From IMG/VR virus record IMGVR_UViG_3300042509_000353, positions 1-46,670 of that record: 46,670 nt of DNA; one strand, written 5' to 3'. Position numbers and translations under genes: made by a program. The notes beneath the pieces are model-generated. The model saw only the letters and a list, made by a program, of their open reading frames with translations. It was not told the DNA's origin and made no database searches. Of the stretch, positions 37,947 to 46,670 are shown one piece after another. Each line of letters starts with the position of its first letter. Within the stretch, counting starts at the first letter, position 1. Source of the DNA: a virus.

Positions 37947-40900
37947 ATGCCACAAGCACTCCCTTTACCAGACGGTAGATTTGTAACCATTAGGGAGGGC
38001 GAAACTCCTGCACAAACGTGGGAGCGGGCACAGCGCATGTATCCGGAAGCCTTTGCTTCCAAAGCTCCTGAGAAAAAAGAAACCACTGTTGGCGGTCAAG
38101 CCAAAGAGTTCTTCAAAGGTCTAGCCCCCGGCGCTATTGGGTTGGTAGAACAAGCCGGTGTTGGTATCTCGGCTTTGTTGCCAGACGAACAAGAAAAAGC
38201 TGCGCAGCGATCAATCAAAGAAACCGCCGCGTCCCTTAAAAAACCGTTTGAAGCAGCGCCGGGTTACGAAGACACGGTGGCGCGGAAGTTTGGTGAAGCT
38301 ACAGGCTCTATTGCTCCTTTCTTGGCCGCAGGGCCGTTTGGTTTAGCAGGGCGCGGGATCATGGCTGCGTTAGGTTCTGGAGCAGGAGCCGGTTATCAAG
38401 TAGAGAAGTCAGCCGCAGAGGGCGCAACTGAAGGACAGCAGACGGCTTCAACCGCTCTTGGTGCCGCTGTTGGTATTAGCGAGATGTTTGCGCCTGCTCG
38501 TATTTTGAGTCGCCTTGGCCAACCTGTAGCTCAAGGCGTTGTTTCTTACATTAAACGTGCATTGATGGCCGGTGGTGAAGAAGCCGCGCAGGAAGCTGCG
38601 TCTCAAGCTGCGCAAAACCTGATCTCAAAAGGTATATACAAAGCAGAACAAGAAATTATTGAAGGCGTTGGTGAGTCCGCTGCTTATGGCGGCGGAGTTG
38701 GCGCGTTAGCTCAGGGCTTGCTTGACTTAGCGCTCGGTCGTCGTGCCAAGGGTGGGCCTAAACCCCAAGACGAATATGCCACGCTTCGTGCCGAGGAAGA
38801 GCAACGCCTTGAAGAAGAGCGTCAGCGTAAGACAAAGCCTGAGTACGCACAAGAAGTTGTGCAGAAGTACGACGCGCTGGCTAAACAAAAGCAAGACTTG
38901 ATTGCGCAGTTTAAGAAAGTAGCAAAAGACTCTCCCACATACGATGCGGACAAAGCGTTTAACACGCAGATCAATGCACAGCTTCGTGAGTTGACAAAAG
39001 AAATTACGCCGCTTTCTGACGACTACTACAAAGCCAAAGGCATGCTTGGCCAGATGGCAGAGCAAGAGCGTGTTGCCAAGCTCACGCCTCAGGAGTATGC
39101 GTTTGGCCTGCCGCCTGAGACAGAAGAACAGAAGAAAGAGCTGGAGCCTGAGTTGTATGAGCAACAGATTGCTACACCTCCCAAGCCACCGGCTGAACTA
39201 ACCCCTCGTCAACAAGTTGCTGAGTACGCTGACCAACGCATTGCGTTGGCTAACGACCAGATGAATACGGCGGCTAGTTACACCCCCAAGTACAAGTCTG
39301 AAGCTAAGAAAGACTACGTGGACTATTTGATGCAGGACTTTACCAAAGCCCAGCAGCTTGTACAAACACGCCCAACATTGACAGGTTTGCCTGAAGGTCT
39401 GCGTAGCGAAGAAATATACGACGTACTTAAAACACGCGTAGCCGCTGAAGCCAAGACCGCTATTAAACAACGCGAGCAAGAGCAGGCGTTTGACCAACAG
39501 AAACTTACACAGCCTAAAGACCAGATGGCTATGTTCAAGGAGTCTGAAGCGCAGGTGGAAGAGCAAAAGAAAAACGTTGAGCCTAACTTTGATTACCTTG
39601 ACCCAATGTTTGAGAAGGCGCTTGATCGAGAGCCCGTCATCAAGGTCAGCGATAAGGTCAAGCCCATACCTCGCGGCGAACAGATCCGAGAGAAGCTGGA
39701 TTCATTGATTGCAGAAGTAGACAAGGCTGACCAAGACTACCGCACAGCCCGCTACGCGATGCCATCCCAAGGTAAGCGCGGTGCGCCAGAGCGTGCCGCA
39801 GCAATGGAAGCTTTGACCAAAGGCAAGACAGCCCTTGCCAAGATCGACCAGCTTAGTAAAGAAGGTGGTGACTACGCTCGTGAAGTTGTTGCCGCACGCC
39901 GTCAACAGCAAGAGGCCATGGCCAAGCTGAGCGACATCACCGAGCAACTGCGCACCGAACAAACACTTGGTAAAGAAACTGAACGAGTACGTAATCCAGA
40001 TACCGGAGAAATGGAAACGCAACTTGTTGGTTTTGGCAAAGGGGTATCTGCCTCCACAGAACAGTCGTTGACCAACCAAGCTGAACAAGTACGCGGTCAG
40101 ATTATTTCTTCAGCACTACAAGAAGCCGCGTTGAACCGCCGTGCCGCAGGCCAACCTGCCATCACTCAAGACGAAGCAATCAAAGCTGCATCTAATATAT
40201 ACGACTCGATTAACGAGTGGCTTGCCCGTGCAAAACAAAAACCTGTACGCGCTGAGTACGAAGAAGTTATTGTTGAGCCTGCACAGATGCGGGCAAACAA
40301 AGTTGTGCGTGCCGCAAAAACAGAACGCCGCGTAGTTAAAGAAGGTGTATCAAGCATGCAGCCACAAGAAGTGGCGCAGTTTCAAGAACGCATTAAAGAA
40401 GCAATGCGGGTGCTTTACGAGAAGCCTGACGTCAAACCCACTCGTGTAGAAACTGGTGTACTTAAACGCCAGTTTAAAGAAACGGAAGCTAAGAAGACTG
40501 CCGAAGCTCGCGGTGAAACAGCGACCACTCTTCGCGGTGAACTGCGCCGCCGTACAGAATTTGTACGCAACAAGATGTCTAAGATGGGTGCAATGCGTCC
40601 GGGTGCCCGTGATGCCCTCAATGCTGCCGCTGACTTGATGGATAAGAACCAAGCTACGCGTGAGATTCTGGACAAGGTCGAGCCCGTAGTAGACGCCATC
40701 GTTGCAGGGCGCGACGTCAAGCAGGTGGACATTCAAGCTATCAAGGATGCTATCCGCGCTACTGAGACTGTGCCGCAAGGACAGAAGGCGTTGTTCCCGG
40801 AGGCGCAAGAAGAGTTAGGCTACATCCGCGCAACACCAAAGAACTTTGCCAACTCTCCACGCATGCGCCCTGTGTGGGAAGCGCTGGATAAAGCGCGGGC

Positions 40901-43900
40901 GCTGTTCAAGAAGTCTGAACAAGAACGTTTAGTGAGAAAAGCAACTGTAGCCAAACGCATGCAGTTCCTTGAAAGGGTTAAAGAACGTGGCGACAGCATC
41001 ATTGCAGACACGCAATACTTTTGGAAAGACACGAGCCGCTATTCTGACGAAGCGTTAGCAAAAGTGTTTGTGGGTATGCCAGAGGCAGGCACAACTCCAG
41101 AAGAAAAAGTTATTCTGGAAAAGTACCGCACGCTTCAGCCCATGTCTATGCAGGAACAACAGATTGCCGAACGCTTGGTAAGAGAATTTAAGACAGAACA
41201 CCTGCCCAAGTACAGAAAGCAAATTGATGAAGCCATGAGGTTGTTGGCGGACGGACGCCGTCTTGACGACACAGACAATCAGTTGTTGGCGTTTATGCAA
41301 GACACCAATACAAATGTTCGCGCAGCAGCAAAAGCTTTGAACGATAGATTGCAACCGCTTCGTACGGCTATTAAACAAGTTAAGAAAGCTATGCAAGGTT
41401 CAGTGGTCATATCTGCTGAACAGAAAGCAATGCTTGATTCCGAAAAAGGAATTAAACAACAACGAGATAAATATCAGCAAGCGGTTGAAAAAGCAGTTAC
41501 CAATGCTCGCCGGGAGATGGACGACGCAATGGCGTTCCTGCTTGACCCCGTAGTTAGTAAAGCCAGTGCCGATCTTGAAAAAGCTAAGACAACGCTTGAT
41601 AAAGAACAAGCAGAACTAGACAAAATTAAGAAACGCTTTGATAGCGTGTTGGCACAAGAAGGAGGTGCTAACCGCACCGAGCTTGCCACGTACGAGTTGT
41701 TCCGTTACGCAGAAAAGAAGGGCGTCATTGACGACCTCAAGAAACAAGTTGAAGCACAGGAAACAGAACTAGGCGATTTAGTTAACGAGCGTTCAACTGA
41801 ACACGACGGCGGTTACGCCGTAGCACAAGCCATGCTTGATGGCAACGTCAAGATGGAACGTCAGTATCTAGAAATGCTGGAAGCCAACCTCGCCACTATG
41901 CGCGGGGAGAGCGTCCTTGATAAAGCCAGCTCCTATCCGTTTGCCTACCAGCAAGCCAAGAAGAACGCTGACGCGCAAAGAGCAACGCTTAAAGCTGCTG
42001 AGAAACGTGCCACGGAATTTAAAGAAGTCGCTAAAACAGAAACACAGAAGCTAGAAGACTTCTGGAAAGATAAGCTTGGCGGCGAAGGCATCAAGCGCGA
42101 AGAAGGCAAGGTCGAGCGCATTCAGACTACTGCTGAAAAAGAAGCAGAAGTGTTGCGTAACAAAGCAATGGAAGCGCTGGATAAAGAAGAAGACGCGTTT
42201 ATTCGCACTGCACGCAAAGAAGCCGCTTTTAATACGTACGTTGATGAAGTAACTGGCTTGATGCTAGAAGCTGAAAGCATCCCCGGCCCTGATGACCTCA
42301 GTGAGTTAAAGAAAATTATCAACGACGAAACGCAGTCAGACAACACGCGCATTATGGCTATGGCTAAAGTTGGCGTGTTGCAGTCTATGGAATCTGTGGA
42401 AGCGCAATACGAAGTAGACCAAGAAGGCAAGCCTCGCAGAAAACAGAAAGCCGCAACAACACTAAGCTCTGTTGGTCAAGCCAAAGGCAAACCTTTGCGC
42501 ACGGGCAATGTGCCTGCTTCTCAAAGTATTAAGACATTGTTGTCGCCTGAGAAAAAGCGTGAGCGTGTGAAAGACACGTTGGACTTAGGCGCGTTTGTTT
42601 CTTCTGACGACGTGCGCGGCATCTTTGGCGGTGGTCGTACATCTGTTGACTTTAGCGAAGCTCGTACACAGTTTGACCTTGACTTTGATGCTATGTCTTT
42701 GGGCCCCACGTTTACATACAAGGGCACACCTGTAGCAGAGTTGACAGACGCAACTGAGCGCAGTTTGCTTAGCGATGTGCATGGCATGTATATGCGTGTG
42801 GCTGGTGTTAATCAAACGCATGCTAGTAAGTTTCAAGCCGCAAAGAGCCGTATCTTGGTAGGCTTGAAGTCAGACGCAGGTTTGTACAAGAACAGCAACC
42901 CAACGCTTGCTAGCCGCATTCAGAAACGAATTGACTTCTTAGAAGGAATAACTGCGGATGACGTTGTCATCACTGTTCCCGGCGGTGGTTTCCGTGGCGA
43001 AAAGACACCGCCTACTTTGGCTCCGGCCAAACTAAAAGCAGAAAAACCGTTAACAGTTTCTGACTCTCAGGCAAACAGTAAGTTTAATCAACTTGGCGTT
43101 AAACTGGCCACAGACATTGGGTACAACGGATTAAGCTTTGCCCAAGCCGCTGAGTATGGCGCGAAGCGTGCAAAGAATGCAAACCAAAAAGCGCTGTTTG
43201 AGCGCATGCAAGAAGTGTTTGCGGATGCAAAGCCAGACAAGTACAGCGGTCGAGTGTTTGCATCTGAGACGGCTATGCACAGCTATATGGGAAGCGCGGC
43301 AGGCTACTACGTCCCTAGCCTAGACATGGTGATTGTTAGCGAGGCCAAGCTTGACCCAATGCAAACGCTTTTGCACGAACTTGTTCATGCCGCATCTGTA
43401 AAGATGTTGACCCAAGACAAGGCATTAGACAATCGCGTTACTGTGCTACGCGAGCGTGTTGAGCAGTGGTCTTTCACGCCAGAAGGCGAAGCTTGGTTAG
43501 AAAAGAATTTTCGTCAGAAAACCTTTGACGGTATGCCCTACTTCCCAGACTTGTACGGCCTGACAAACAACAAAGAGTTCCTTGCAGAGACTTTTGCAAA
43601 CCCTGAGTTCCAAAAGATGCTGGCTGAGATTCCGTCGGACATGCCGCGCAAGAGTTTGCTGACACGTTTGGTAGAGTTCTTGAGCCGCTCATTTAGCATG
43701 CCTGCTAAGGCAATGCAGTCTTTGTTTGCCGAGAGCATGGTGCTGACAGAAGAAATCATGCAGCGCACAAAGACGGAAATCTACGAAGCGGGTGTTGACC
43801 CACGTTCAGACTCTCTTCCAGCGCCTTTGATTGCATACGACAATCCTGAGTTCAATAACGTACGCGCAACCATGAAAAAAGTTGTGGCGCAGGACAAGAC

Positions 43901-46430
43901 TTGGTGGGACTCCATCAAAGCCAACACATCCGGCCTTGCGTTTGAGACACAGCTTGTTGATCGTTTTGCAGGCTTTGAGCGTTTGGCCAAGTACATGGAG
44001 CCACTCAAAGGCACCCAGATGTTGTACTACCTCCGTTCGTACGACCAGCGCATGAACATTGTGTCTAAGGCTGTGTCTGATGGAGCGCCCTCAATTCGCG
44101 AGATAAAGCGTGATGATGGCCGTGTTGAGCGACTTGTTGAGACAACAGGCGGTGCCAGTATTGCCAGTGTTGTGAACAAGTTGAAAGAGGCTAATCAGTA
44201 CATTGGTAACGGCGAAGCTGTCAATCAAGTGTTTACAACTTACATGGCGGCTATCCGTGCCAAGAACAAAGGTATTGATACGCTCAACTTTGGCACCGAC
44301 AAGGACGGCAAACCTGTGCTGACGCAGGCTATGCTTGATGAAGTTACTGCTTTGGTTAACAAGAACGCACCGCTGAAGAAGGTGTTTGAGGAAGCCCGCA
44401 CAGAGTACAACAAGTACAATCGCGACCTTTTGGACTTTGTAGCCAGCACTGGCGCTTTGTCTAAAGCGCTTGTCAAGAAGCTTGTGGCAGAGGACGACTA
44501 CATCCCGTTCTATCGTGAGCGCAAAGGTGTCGTCGAGTTGGTGATCGGCAACGAGAACCCCATCCGCATTGGAAGTATTGCGGAGCAACCTTACCTAGAC
44601 AAGTTAGTGGGAGGCGACACAGCCATCATCGACTTCATGACCAGCTCAGTGCAGAATACCAACATGTTGGTGGACATGGGTATGCGCAACCTTGCAACCA
44701 AGAACGCAGTCATGGAACTGGTCGACCTGAAGGCCGCTACGCTTGTAAAGAAAGCTGACGGCTCAGACGTTGTTAAGTTTAAAGTAGACGGGGATGACCG
44801 TTACGCAATCGTTGCTACTGAGAAGGTGATGATTGGCAACAAGGAGTTTGAGACGGGCGTGCCTGCCGACTTGCTGGTTAAGGGCATGGAGGGTATCCCC
44901 ACGCAGATGCCGTTCCTGTTCCGTGTCATGGCTATGCCTGCGCAAGTCTTACGTAAAGCTATTACGCTGAGTCCCTTGTACATGGCCAAGCAGTTGTTCC
45001 GTGACTCATTAGCGGCTCCTATCCTGTCTGGCGCTGACTTCACCCCTATTGTTGGTGCACTACGCGAGCTCAACGGCACGGCTAAAGAGAAGCTAGAGAA
45101 GCGCGGTATTGTGGGCGGGCAGTACTTCCGTGGCACAAGCGAAGACTTGTCCATGATCTTGCGCGAGATTTCGGACGGTCAGCCCGGTTGGATGAAAGCT
45201 TTGGGGAGGTTTGAAGCAATGGGTATGGAGGCTGACGCGCTTACACGTCGTGCCCAGTACAACAGCTACATTGAGCAAGGCTTGTCTGAAATGGAAGCAA
45301 CACTCATGGCTCTTGAGTCCATGAACTTTAACAAGCGCGGAGCTTCTCCAAGCGTGCATGTACTCAACTCGTTGATTCCTTTCTTCAACGCACAGATTCA
45401 AGGTCTGAACGTGATGTACAAGGCGATGTCTGGCAAGATGCCTTTCAACGACCAACTGCGCATCCGTGAAAAGATGTTGCAGCGAGGCGGCATGATGGCG
45501 GCGGCTACGTTTGCCTACGCCGTGATGATGGAGGACGACGAAGCCTACAAGAACGCTACACCAGACCAGAAGTACGGCAACTGGTTTATACGTCTGCCCG
45601 GTTTGGACGAGCCCGTCAAAGTGCCTGTGCCGTTTGAGATAGGCTACATCTTCAAGGCTATCCCTGAGGCGCTGTACAACACCATGACCACTGAGCATGG
45701 CGGAGAAGAAGCAGTCAAGGCGTTCAAGCAGATCTTGTTGCAGACAGTCCCCGGCGGTTCGTCGTATGGTATACCGCAAGCGGCCAAGCCTTTGATCGAG
45801 GTAGGTCTTGGTAAGTCGTTCTACACAGGCCGCGACATTCTGTCAGCACGCGAGAAACAGTTGTTGCCTGAAGAACAGTACCGCGTCAACACAACCGACG
45901 CCGCCAAGCTGGTTGGTAGTACCTTGGGTATATCTCCAATTAAGATTGAGGCGCTTGTCAGTGGCTATACAGGAACGATGGGTCTGGCTTTCTTGCAGGC
46001 TATCAGCCTTGGCGTACCGGCTAAAGAAACCCCAGAGCGTGCGGTCAGACGCCTGTCTGAGTACCCAATCTTAGGCGGTGCGTTTCAGCCCAATGACGCA
46101 GGCGGCATCATCAACTCTGTGTACGAACGCATGAACGAGTATGTTCAAGTCAAGTCTACTGTCGACAGCTTGTTGAAAGACGGCAAAGTGCAAGAAGCTC
46201 AAGCCTTGATGACCAAGCGCGGCACGGACTACATGCAGGCAGAGCTTGCCAACACGTTCAAAGCAAACATGAATATGTTGACTCAAGCAGAGCGTGCGGT
46301 TGCTTCCTCTACTATGACGCCTGCAGAAAAGCGTAAACAGCTTGACGAGATCAGGAAGATGAAGATTGGGCTTGCAAATACGACGCGGGAAATTTCCGAT
46401 AAAACCATACGCCTAGTTGGTGGTTCTTAA
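37947..46430 (+). CDS. Giant 2827-residue internal/polyvalent protein with a zinc metalloprotease motif
   Basis: The product opens LPLPDGRFVTIREGETPAQT, followed by an Ala/Gly-rich membrane-active segment (residues ~90-260), then over 1200 residues of charged coiled coil. At residues 1810-1814 is H-E-L-V-H (LLHELVHAAS); 63 residues on, NKEFLAETFANPEFQ provides E1877/E1881 as candidate third ligands. This is a zincin layout. The C-terminus (residues ~2320-2650, LIPFFNAQIQGLNVMYKAM, FIRLPGLDEPVKVPVPFEIG) resembles the LPD38 domain of phage polyvalent proteins. It is likely packaged and injected with the DNA to cross the envelope and perhaps cut a host or virion protein. Confidence 0.8.
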   Translation: MPQALPLPDGRFVTIREGETPAQTWERAQRMYPEAFASKAPEKKETTVGGQAKEFFKGLAPGAIGLVEQAGVGISALLPDEQEKAAQRSIKETAASLKKPFEAAPGYEDTVARKFGEATGSIAPFLAAGPFGLAGRGIMAALGSGAGAGYQVEKSAAEGATEGQQTASTALGAAVGISEMFAPARILSRLGQPVAQGVVSYIKRALMAGGEEAAQEAASQAAQNLISKGIYKAEQEIIEGVGESAAYGGGVGALAQGLLDLALGRRAKGGPKPQDEYATLRAEEEQRLEEERQRKTKPEYAQEVVQKYDALAKQKQDLIAQFKKVAKDSPTYDADKAFNTQINAQLRELTKEITPLSDDYYKAKGMLGQMAEQERVAKLTPQEYAFGLPPETEEQKKELEPELYEQQIATPPKPPAELTPRQQVAEYADQRIALANDQMNTAASYTPKYKSEAKKDYVDYLMQDFTKAQQLVQTRPTLTGLPEGLRSEEIYDVLKTRVAAEAKTAIKQREQEQAFDQQKLTQPKDQMAMFKESEAQVEEQKKNVEPNFDYLDPMFEKALDREPVIKVSDKVKPIPRGEQIREKLDSLIAEVDKADQDYRTARYAMPSQGKRGAPERAAAMEALTKGKTALAKIDQLSKEGGDYAREVVAARRQQQEAMAKLSDITEQLRTEQTLGKETERVRNPDTGEMETQLVGFGKGVSASTEQSLTNQAEQVRGQIISSALQEAALNRRAAGQPAITQDEAIKAASNIYDSINEWLARAKQKPVRAEYEEVIVEPAQMRANKVVRAAKTERRVVKEGVSSMQPQEVAQFQERIKEAMRVLYEKPDVKPTRVETGVLKRQFKETEAKKTAEARGETATTLRGELRRRTEFVRNKMSKMGAMRPGARDALNAAADLMDKNQATREILDKVEPVVDAIVAGRDVKQVDIQAIKDAIRATETVPQGQKALFPEAQEELGYIRATPKNFANSPRMRPVWEALDKARALFKKSEQERLVRKATVAKRMQFLERVKERGDSIIADTQYFWKDTSRYSDEALAKVFVGMPEAGTTPEEKVILEKYRTLQPMSMQEQQIAERLVREFKTEHLPKYRKQIDEAMRLLADGRRLDDTDNQLLAFMQDTNTNVRAAAKALNDRLQPLRTAIKQVKKAMQGSVVISAEQKAMLDSEKGIKQQRDKYQQAVEKAVTNARREMDDAMAFLLDPVVSKASADLEKAKTTLDKEQAELDKIKKRFDSVLAQEGGANRTELATYELFRYAEKKGVIDDLKKQVEAQETELGDLVNERSTEHDGGYAVAQAMLDGNVKMERQYLEMLEANLATMRGESVLDKASSYPFAYQQAKKNADAQRATLKAAEKRATEFKEVAKTETQKLEDFWKDKLGGEGIKREEGKVERIQTTAEKEAEVLRNKAMEALDKEEDAFIRTARKEAAFNTYVDEVTGLMLEAESIPGPDDLSELKKIINDETQSDNTRIMAMAKVGVLQSMESVEAQYEVDQEGKPRRKQKAATTLSSVGQAKGKPLRTGNVPASQSIKTLLSPEKKRERVKDTLDLGAFVSSDDVRGIFGGGRTSVDFSEARTQFDLDFDAMSLGPTFTYKGTPVAELTDATERSLLSDVHGMYMRVAGVNQTHASKFQAAKSRILVGLKSDAGLYKNSNPTLASRIQKRIDFLEGITADDVVITVPGGGFRGEKTPPTLAPAKLKAEKPLTVSDSQANSKFNQLGVKLATDIGYNGLSFAQAAEYGAKRAKNANQKALFERMQEVFADAKPDKYSGRVFASETAMHSYMGSAAGYYVPSLDMVIVSEAKLDPMQTLLHELVHAASVKMLTQDKALDNRVTVLRERVEQWSFTPEGEAWLEKNFRQKTFDGMPYFPDLYGLTNNKEFLAETFANPEFQKMLAEIPSDMPRKSLLTRLVEFLSRSFSMPAKAMQSLFAESMVLTEEIMQRTKTEIYEAGVDPRSDSLPAPLIAYDNPEFNNVRATMKKVVAQDKTWWDSIKANTSGLAFETQLVDRFAGFERLAKYMEPLKGTQMLYYLRSYDQRMNIVSKAVSDGAPSIREIKRDDGRVERLVETTGGASIASVVNKLKEANQYIGNGEAVNQVFTTYMAAIRAKNKGIDTLNFGTDKDGKPVLTQAMLDEVTALVNKNAPLKKVFEEARTEYNKYNRDLLDFVASTGALSKALVKKLVAEDDYIPFYRERKGVVELVIGNENPIRIGSIAEQPYLDKLVGGDTAIIDFMTSSVQNTNMLVDMGMRNLATKNAVMELVDLKAATLVKKADGSDVVKFKVDGDDRYAIVATEKVMIGNKEFETGVPADLLVKGMEGIPTQMPFLFRVMAMPAQVLRKAITLSPLYMAKQLFRDSLAAPILSGADFTPIVGALRELNGTAKEKLEKRGIVGGQYFRGTSEDLSMILREISDGQPGWMKALGRFEAMGMEADALTRRAQYNSYIEQGLSEMEATLMALESMNFNKRGASPSVHVLNSLIPFFNAQIQGLNVMYKAMSGKMPFNDQLRIREKMLQRGGMMAAATFAYAVMMEDDEAYKNATPDQKYGNWFIRLPGLDEPVKVPVPFEIGYIFKAIPEALYNTMTTEHGGEEAVKAFKQILLQTVPGGSSYGIPQAAKPLIEVGLGKSFYTGRDILSAREKQLLPEEQYRVNTTDAAKLVGSTLGISPIKIEALVSGYTGTMGLAFLQAISLGVPAKETPERAVRRLSEYPILGGAFQPNDAGGIINSVYERMNEYVQVKSTVDSLLKDGKVQEAQALMTKRGTDYMQAELANTFKANMNMLTQAERAVASSTMTPAEKRKQLDEIRKMKIGLANTTREISDKTIRLVGGS

Positions 46431-46569
46431 TACCCACGACAGCACGCGCTTGGATGCGGTGAGGGAGAGCGGCACGTAAGCCTAACTCCCTCACCTTTTC
46501 CACATCTAGCCCCGGTACGAAGAAGCCCTCACCCGGCTTTAGCTTCGCCCACGGATATATTATTTCCAT
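46351..46569 (-). CDS. Hypothetical 72-residue protein, convergent with the late operon
   Basis: The start is ATG 46569-46567; a TTG one codon earlier is possible. The product begins MEIIYPWAKLKPGEGFFVPG, continues VEKVRELGLRAALPHRIQ and AVVGIKNHQLGVWFYRKFP, and ends in a Ser-rich tail. The ordered aromatic/Gly pattern looks like a small folded domain of unknown family. Its last 80 bases overlap the end of the giant gene on the other strand, and the late terminator lies inside it. It overlaps the preceding minus gene by 41 bases. Confidence 0.65.
   Translation of the reverse strand: MEIIYPWAKLKPGEGFFVPGLDVEKVRELGLRAALPHRIQARAVVGIKNHQLGVWFYRKFPASYLQAQSSSS
46458..46499 (+). terminator. Terminator of the rightward late operon
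   Basis: GGTGAGGGAG (46458-46467) and CTCCCTCACC (46486-46495) form a perfect ten-bp stem around an 18-base loop, followed by TTTT (46496-46499). It lies 28 bases after the stop of the giant gene, and wholly inside the convergent 72-residue gene on the other strand. Confidence 0.75.
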
Positions 46570-46670
46570 CAAAGACTTCGTCCCTAAAAGTTATGTGCAT
46601 GGTGTTCACACGCATGGCAGGGCCGTTGGTACGGGACAGCATATCTTTCTTGACGTACTTGCAAGTAAAC
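46529..46670 (-). CDS. C-terminal end of a minus-strand gene entering from the right
   Basis: A frame open to the window edge ends at TGA 46531-46529 and gives 46 residues: FTCKYVKKDMLSRTNGPAMR, then VNTMHITFRDEVFDGNNISV and GEAKAG. The mixed composition is protein-like. The next minus gene starts within it (41-base overlap), which fits a compact leftward operon. It is too short to identify. Confidence 0.55.
   Translation of the reverse strand, partial: FTCKYVKKDMLSRTNGPAMRVNTMHITFRDEVFDGNNISVGEAKAG

Noticed and set aside
1-46670. tRNA genes, integrase and attachment sites
   Set aside because: I saw no cloverleaf, recombinase or att-like repeat; lysogeny functions, if any, lie outside the window.

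Overview
The window is most of the late region of a tailed bacteriophage genome. It holds a complete packaging, head, connector and lysis set with no bacterial housekeeping genes. There is no tape-measure, tail-tube or sheath gene. Instead there are P22-like connector/nozzle-type proteins and very large internal (ejection) proteins, so I infer a short-tailed (podovirus-like) virion. A GH108-type endolysin and a three-helix holin suggest a Gram-negative host. The mixture of proteins resembles uncultured aquatic phages, but the sequence does not identify the host.

Layout. (1) 1-2450, minus strand: a leftward operon of small uncharacterised genes, including 30- and 42-residue genes, with four copies of the palindrome TGTGGTCAnnTGACCACA, a phased 8-bp repeat array, and a promoter/leader that looks attenuated. 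(2) 2451-2823: divergent control region. (3) 2824-11271, plus strand: small and large terminase, portal, a GroES-like co-chaperonin, scaffold, candidate decoration protein and major capsid protein, ending at an intrinsic terminator. (4) 11328-12067: an inserted HNH endonuclease gene with its own promoter and a ribosome-site hairpin, then a second promoter with a 5' leader predicted to form two kissing hairpins. (5) 12079-19955: small virion proteins and two tandem paralogous fibre genes. (6) 19987-24082: small basic proteins sharing short motifs, interleaved with connector-type proteins. (7) 24151-27208: an S74-type self-processing fibre with 22 YadA-like repeats, and a glycosyltransferase. 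(8) 27192-29486: lysis cassette of tightly overlapping small membrane proteins, endolysin and holin. (9) 29496-46430: nozzle-like protein, C1q-like protein, and four internal virion proteins, the last of 2827 residues carrying an HELVH zincin motif and a polyvalent-protein-like C-terminus. (10) 46351-46670: convergent minus-strand genes; the late terminator lies inside one of them.

How it fits together. Two transcription arms diverge from about 2450-2820. The leftward arm continues past position 1, and minus-strand genes enter from the right edge, as expected if a circular or permuted genome was cut open here. Three candidate extended -10 promoters share the core GTGGTATA. Most late genes overlap by 1-17 bases and are probably translationally coupled. 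The most unusual items are the RNA-level controls (attenuated leader, endonuclease hairpin, kissing-hairpin leader) and the giant protease-bearing internal protein.
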